A DNA stretch of 28,098 bases, from the NCBI GenBank assembly GCA_023410675.1, contig JAEYPM010000004.1:1-28098 (forward strand), given 5' to 3'. The translations under genes and the position numbers were made by a program. The DNA comes from Bacillota bacterium. Lineage in GTDB: Bacteria > Bacillota > Clostridia > Lachnospirales > Cellulosilyticaceae. Each line of letters begins with the position of its first letter. Position 1 is the first letter of the stretch. Shown here in pieces: positions 24,347-28,098 of the stretch. The notes beneath the pieces were generated by a model that worked only from the letters and a program-made list of their open reading frames with translations, was not told where the DNA came from and made no database searches.

Positions 24347-24371
24347 GGAACCTTTTTAGGGGTTATTCGCC
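24347..24371 (+). promoter_or_regulatory. ECF-type promoter, probably autoregulated
   Basis: GGAACC (24347-24352) followed after 15 bases by CGCC (24368-24371) has the form of an ECF sigma promoter, with an AAC-type -35 and a CG-starting -10. It lies about 45 bases before the sigma gene. ECF genes of this kind usually control their own promoter. Confidence 0.55.
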
Positions 24372-24416
24372 CTTTATATATAAGAGGCCTCAATAGAAGA
24401 TAGAAAGGGGTGTTGT

Positions 24417-25010
24417 ATGGATAGGCAACATATAATACATCTTTGCCAACAAGGAAGTATAGATGCTTTTGAAAAGTTGTATGTGCATGGCTTTAAAAAG
24501 GCACTTCTGACAGCTTATTTAATAATAGGAAATAAAACTTTAGCAGAAGATGCAGTTCAAGAAACATTTTATCAATGCTATTTAGATATTAAACGACTTA
24601 AAGAGCCTAAAGCTTATGATGCATGGTTTCATAGAATTTTGATTCGAACATGTTGGAAGGTAAATGCGAAGGAAAGAAAAAAACAGCATGAATGGCTTGA
24701 TGAAAACAGTAATCAGCAAGATTTAAATTGCTACAGTGATAAATTATATGATCAGGTGCAAAATATGGAGATGAAAGAAGCTCTTTATGAGGCAATTAAC
24801 AACTTATCTAAGGTACTTAGAACTTCTGTGGTTTTATTTTATTTTAATGAGATGAGTATTAAAGAGATTGCTGTTATTTTGGGCTGCTTTGAATCTACTG
24901 TTAAATCTAGGCTTTATAAAGCAAGGAAAAAAATTGAGGAAGATCTGATAAAAAGAGATGTCATTATGAATATAGAGGGGCTAAGTTGCTTAAAAGAGGA
25001 GTGTGTGTAA
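24417..25010 (+). CDS. ECF-type RNA polymerase sigma factor
   Basis: This 197-aa protein has sigma region 2 with GSIDAFEKLYVHGFKKALLTA and the conserved AEDAVQETF. Region 4 is MSIKEIAVILGCFESTVKSR followed by LYKARKKIEEDL. No region 3 is present, as expected for ECF sigma factors. The ATG follows AAAGGGG. Its stop TAA directly adjoins the ATG of the next gene, so the pair is translated together. It is likely kept inactive by the membrane protein encoded next and released by an envelope signal. Confidence 0.93.
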   Translation: MDRQHIIHLCQQGSIDAFEKLYVHGFKKALLTAYLIIGNKTLAEDAVQETFYQCYLDIKRLKEPKAYDAWFHRILIRTCWKVNAKERKKQHEWLDENSNQQDLNCYSDKLYDQVQNMEMKEALYEAINNLSKVLRTSVVLFYFNEMSIKEIAVILGCFESTVKSRLYKARKKIEEDLIKRDVIMNIEGLSCLKEECV

Positions 25011-25805
25011 ATGGAGTATAACATAAATAATGAAATAAAAAAGGTATTAAAAAGTAATGCAGAATTAATTGAAATAGAAGATAACTTATTTGAGCAAGTG
25101 AAAAAAAGAATAGAAGAGAAAAAAGTAAGGCGGTTAAGCAGTACTCAGTTAGCAGCATCATTTATGTTAGTTATAACAGCAGTTATCCTATCTGTGCCAT
25201 CTTTTAGAGTCATGGCAACAGAGGCGATTCAAAAGATTATTTATGTTCCAGTGAAAAGGGATGTAGGAGAGGGTTATGATGTAAAAGAAGTATCTTCTGA
25301 AAGTGAGGGGATTTTAACTCAAAAATCTTCAGCACAGTTAACAGACTTGTCAAATGAAGAATTATCAAAACTGCTTGGTATAAAAGTGAAGTTTCCTGAA
25401 ACTTTAGGAGAAAATGTGATATTAGTCAGTAAAACAATAAATACTATAGAAGGACGAGAAGAAACTAAAATTATTTCTGCTGAGTATAAGAAAAAAACAG
25501 AGATAGATTCAAAATTACCTGAGTATTTAATTAGTATTGATACATTAGATAGTGATTTAGAAAACTATGGCGATAATATTAAAGGACTAACTATCAAAGG
25601 AATAAAAGCTTATTATAAAGAACTTCCAATTGCATCAAACCCTGAAGTATATTTAGAGTCATCTATAAAACCTGAAGGGTACATGGTTTCTAAAGAAATA
25701 AGTTGGGTTTTAAATGGTACCAATTATAAAGTTTTAGCATTAAATGAAAACATATCTTTAGAAGACTTAATAGAAAAGGCTGAAATAGTGATGGAATCCA
25801 ATTAA
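25011..25805 (+). CDS. Probable membrane anti-sigma factor (DUF4367-like)
   Basis: This 264-aa protein has a cytoplasmic N-terminal helical region of about 44 residues, one transmembrane helix (about 45-63) and an extracellular domain. The C-terminal segment EGYMVSKEISWVLNGTNYKV and SLEDLIEKAEIVMES match the pattern of DUF4367 domains. The ATG follows the sigma factor stop with no gap. The usual zinc-binding HxxxCxxC of ZAS anti-sigma domains is absent, so it must bind the sigma factor in another way. The role is inferred from position and topology. A strong terminator follows. Confidence 0.8.
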   Translation: MEYNINNEIKKVLKSNAELIEIEDNLFEQVKKRIEEKKVRRLSSTQLAASFMLVITAVILSVPSFRVMATEAIQKIIYVPVKRDVGEGYDVKEVSSESEGILTQKSSAQLTDLSNEELSKLLGIKVKFPETLGENVILVSKTINTIEGREETKIISAEYKKKTEIDSKLPEYLISIDTLDSDLENYGDNIKGLTIKGIKAYYKELPIASNPEVYLESSIKPEGYMVSKEISWVLNGTNYKVLALNENISLEDLIEKAEIVMESN

Positions 25806-25816
25806 TATTCCAATGT

Positions 25817-25852
25817 AAACAGGCTATACGCTTTATTGTGTATAGCCTGTTT
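25817..25852. terminator. Perfect 13-bp terminator hairpin
   Basis: AAACAGGCTATAC (25817-25829) pairs perfectly with GTATAGCCTGTTT (25840-25852) around a 10-base loop. It ends the sigma/anti-sigma operon. T-rich flanks on both sides may allow function in either direction. The 233 bases after it (25853-26085) hold no gene; only a weak AT-rich promoter region for the J-domain gene is visible. Confidence 0.88.
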
Positions 25853-26085
25853 ATTATACATACAATACGCAGAGCTATTGTTGGTTTTATAACTTATGTT
25901 TTCTATAGGCATACCATCCAGTAATTTTTATAGAAAAGTTTCGAAAATAAATGTAAAATATAATTAATTTTATTTTTTGAATAATATTTATGTGAAAAAT
26001 TCCATAAACAGTATTTTTACAATTATTGTGTTGATGATAAGTATATATCATTTTTGTTAGTTAGCCTAAAAAAGGAGTATAGAGA

Positions 26086-28098
26086 ATGATGGATAACTGG
26101 AAGGTGCTTGGAATACAAGAAACTCAAGATATAAAACAGATAAAAAGGGCCTATGCATTAAAGCTTAAAACCTGTCATCCTGAGGAAAAGCCAATGGAAT
26201 TTCAGATGCTTAGAAGAGCGTATGAACAAATAATAGAAAAGGTTAAGAAAGAAACGGCTAAGCTATCTAATAATGATTTTTTAGAAGCAAAGCAATATAA
26301 TGATTTTCTGGATGTAAAAAGATATCAGGATGATGAACAATATCAAAATGATAACCCAAAAACACTAGTAGCTAATTTTATGGATAAAGTAAGAATACTT
26401 TATGATGATATGAGTCAAAGAATAGAGCTAGATAAGTGGATAGAATTACTAGAGGATGATATGTATTGGCGGTTAGATGCTAAGTTAGCTATTCAATCAT
26501 CCCTTATAAACTTTCTTATACAGAATAATAATCTTCCACACTACATATGGAGCTATTTGGACAAAGACCTATCCTTTTTAGAACAACTTGGCAGACAGTA
26601 TAGGGAAGAATTATATGGTGCAAGAAAAGAAAAACTAAAAAGAAATCTAAAGTATTTTGAGGTATTAATTAATATAGAAAACCAATTAAGCTATGATATT
26701 TTTAATCGGAGGCAGGATATAGACTACGAACAATACTTAAGTTTAAGAAAAAAGGCTTATTTCGAACTTCTAGAAAATGATCTAGATGAAGCAGAGAGCA
26801 TGTTAAATGATGCATATAAGCTATTTAGTGAAGATGAAGATCTTATCAAACTAATAAGTATTCTTTTAATAAAAAAATATCCCATTAATGATGCCTATAA
26901 CATGTATAAAAGATATATTAAAAACGATTGCATACAAGGTATAACACTTAAGCAATTTGTGATGGTAGGGAGATGCATTAGGGCTTATGATGAAATAAAG
27001 GGTTATTTAGATAAGATAGATATAGATATACCTAATGATATTGTCACTATTTCCATGTTTAATAAAATAGTATCTTGGTGGAAAAGTGGAACGATATATA
27101 AAATAAGAAGTGCACATAAACAGTTAATAAGATATATTCAATATAGATTTCAAGAAGATATACCAGAGAAGATCATTAATATAGGCATTAAAGAAGCTAA
27201 GGAAGAGGAAAGACATGAAGGATATACAGAAGCACTAAAAATATATGATTGGCTAATCAAACATTTGTACCGAGATGATGAAGAAATCAAACGCCATTTT
27301 ATAAAGGTATACTTAAGTAAACAAGATATTTATGAGGATCAAGGTAATTATAGGCAAGTAGCCAAATGCTATGAGGCACTTATCAAGATGGGCATTGAAT
27401 ATGCAGATTTATGGTTTTATAGAGCAAGAGCATTAAATTGTATAGGGCAATATGAAGAGGCTCTTAGTTGTTGTCAAACAGGGCTAGAGATGGATCCAGA
27501 GCCTGAGGCGAATATGTGGAATATTATAGGATGGGCTTATAAGGGATTAAAAAAATATGAAAAAGCTATTCAATGCTATGATAAAGCATTAGAAGAAGAC
27601 CCAAGCGATATTTGGGCATGGAGCAATAAGTGTAGTGTTCATATTGATAAAAAGGATTATGAAAAGGCATTAGCATGTGCTGTGGAGCAAACAAAACTTC
27701 ATCAAACCCATAGCATGGGGTGGAATAATAGAGGTGTGGCACTTGAATATCTAAAGAGATATGAAGAGGCACTTGAGTGTTTTATGAAGGCAATTGATTG
27801 TGAATCAGATAATCACATTTCATGGGCAAACAAAGGGGATATATTATATAGGTTAAAAAGATTTGATGAAGCGTTAGAATGCTATGAAACGTGTATTAAT
27901 ATAAATTGGGAACATGATATAGCGTGGCTTGGGAAAGGGAAAGTATATTACCAGCGTAAAAGGTTTGAAGAAGCCTTAATGTTTTGTAACAAGGCACTCA
28001 CCTTAGATGATGAAAATGAGGACACATGGGAATACAAAGGTAAGATTTTATTTATGCTTGGAAATATAAAGGAATCAAAACTATGTTTTAAAAAGAAA
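26086..28098 (+). CDS. J-domain and TPR repeat protein (3' end outside the window)
   Basis: The open frame runs to the window edge (671 codons, no stop). Residues 5-55 form a short J-like domain with WKVLGIQETQDIKQIKRAYA and FQMLRRAYEQII. The canonical HPD is HPE (31-33), so stimulation of DnaK is doubtful. A long helical middle follows (about 90-420). From about 425 onward at least six 34-residue TPR units are seen, for example GWAYKGLKKYEKAIQCYDKA and GVALEYLKRYEEALECFMKA. TPR arrays bind partner proteins. AAAGGAG precedes the first of two adjacent ATG codons. Soluble cytoplasmic location is expected. Similar J-TPR proteins are common in Clostridia but unassigned. Confidence 0.85.
   Translation, partial: MMDNWKVLGIQETQDIKQIKRAYALKLKTCHPEEKPMEFQMLRRAYEQIIEKVKKETAKLSNNDFLEAKQYNDFLDVKRYQDDEQYQNDNPKTLVANFMDKVRILYDDMSQRIELDKWIELLEDDMYWRLDAKLAIQSSLINFLIQNNNLPHYIWSYLDKDLSFLEQLGRQYREELYGARKEKLKRNLKYFEVLINIENQLSYDIFNRRQDIDYEQYLSLRKKAYFELLENDLDEAESMLNDAYKLFSEDEDLIKLISILLIKKYPINDAYNMYKRYIKNDCIQGITLKQFVMVGRCIRAYDEIKGYLDKIDIDIPNDIVTISMFNKIVSWWKSGTIYKIRSAHKQLIRYIQYRFQEDIPEKIINIGIKEAKEEERHEGYTEALKIYDWLIKHLYRDDEEIKRHFIKVYLSKQDIYEDQGNYRQVAKCYEALIKMGIEYADLWFYRARALNCIGQYEEALSCCQTGLEMDPEPEANMWNIIGWAYKGLKKYEKAIQCYDKALEEDPSDIWAWSNKCSVHIDKKDYEKALACAVEQTKLHQTHSMGWNNRGVALEYLKRYEEALECFMKAIDCESDNHISWANKGDILYRLKRFDEALECYETCININWEHDIAWLGKGKVYYQRKRFEEALMFCNKALTLDDENEDTWEYKGKILFMLGNIKESKLCFKKK

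Overview
The window is AT-rich DNA, nearly all coding, with strong purine-rich ribosome binding sites, Gram-positive lipoboxes, ECF-type vitamin uptake, [FeFe]-hydrogenase maturation genes and a tryptophanase. This points to an anaerobic low-GC Firmicute of class Clostridia, probably Lachnospirales-like. I cannot name a species from sequence alone.

Layout. (1) 1-1200: a Maff2/VirB2-like two-helix protein and a lipoprotein, probably the edge of a conjugative element, followed by a dead IS5-type transposase fragment. (2) 1600-3100, minus strand: DUF1893 protein, ECF transporter S component and a DUF362 gene wrecked by internal deletions. (3) 3150-4190: MarR regulator plus flavin-type split-barrel protein, behind a clear promoter. 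(4) 4360-6460: an orphan MraY-like transferase and argC. (5) 6480-8620: unassigned small proteins, a REP-like palindrome and a lipoprotein. (6) 8640-11880: a promoter, a leader RNA ending in an intrinsic terminator, then the TM1266-type regulator, hydG and hydF, which help build the H-cluster of [FeFe]-hydrogenase. hydE is not in the window. (7) 11960-14540: two tandem copies of a double-YcxB membrane protein; the first is frameshifted, the second intact. (8) 14560-18690: a YheO/DauR-type regulator, tryptophanase, an NSS (LeuT-fold) transporter and its 40-aa MetS-type small subunit, which together look like a tryptophan uptake and catabolism unit. Near-identical palindromes lie at the regulator promoter and the tnaA promoter. 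(9) 18857-19711: alpha/beta hydrolase. (10) 24130-19743, minus strand: a four-gene operon of acidic-repeat membrane protein, DUF4097-like surface protein, histidine kinase and OmpR-type response regulator, with four TTAAGA boxes upstream. (11) 24347-25852: ECF sigma factor with a likely membrane anti-sigma factor, an ECF-type promoter and a strong terminator. (12) 26086-end: a J-domain/TPR protein cut by the window edge.

The most interesting points are the probable transcription-attenuating leader before the hydrogenase maturation genes, the self-contained tna unit with its shared operator, and the envelope-sensing operon that joins a DUF4097-type protein to a two-component system. No rRNA, tRNA or CRISPR array was seen. 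All alignments and structures were judged by eye, without database searches.
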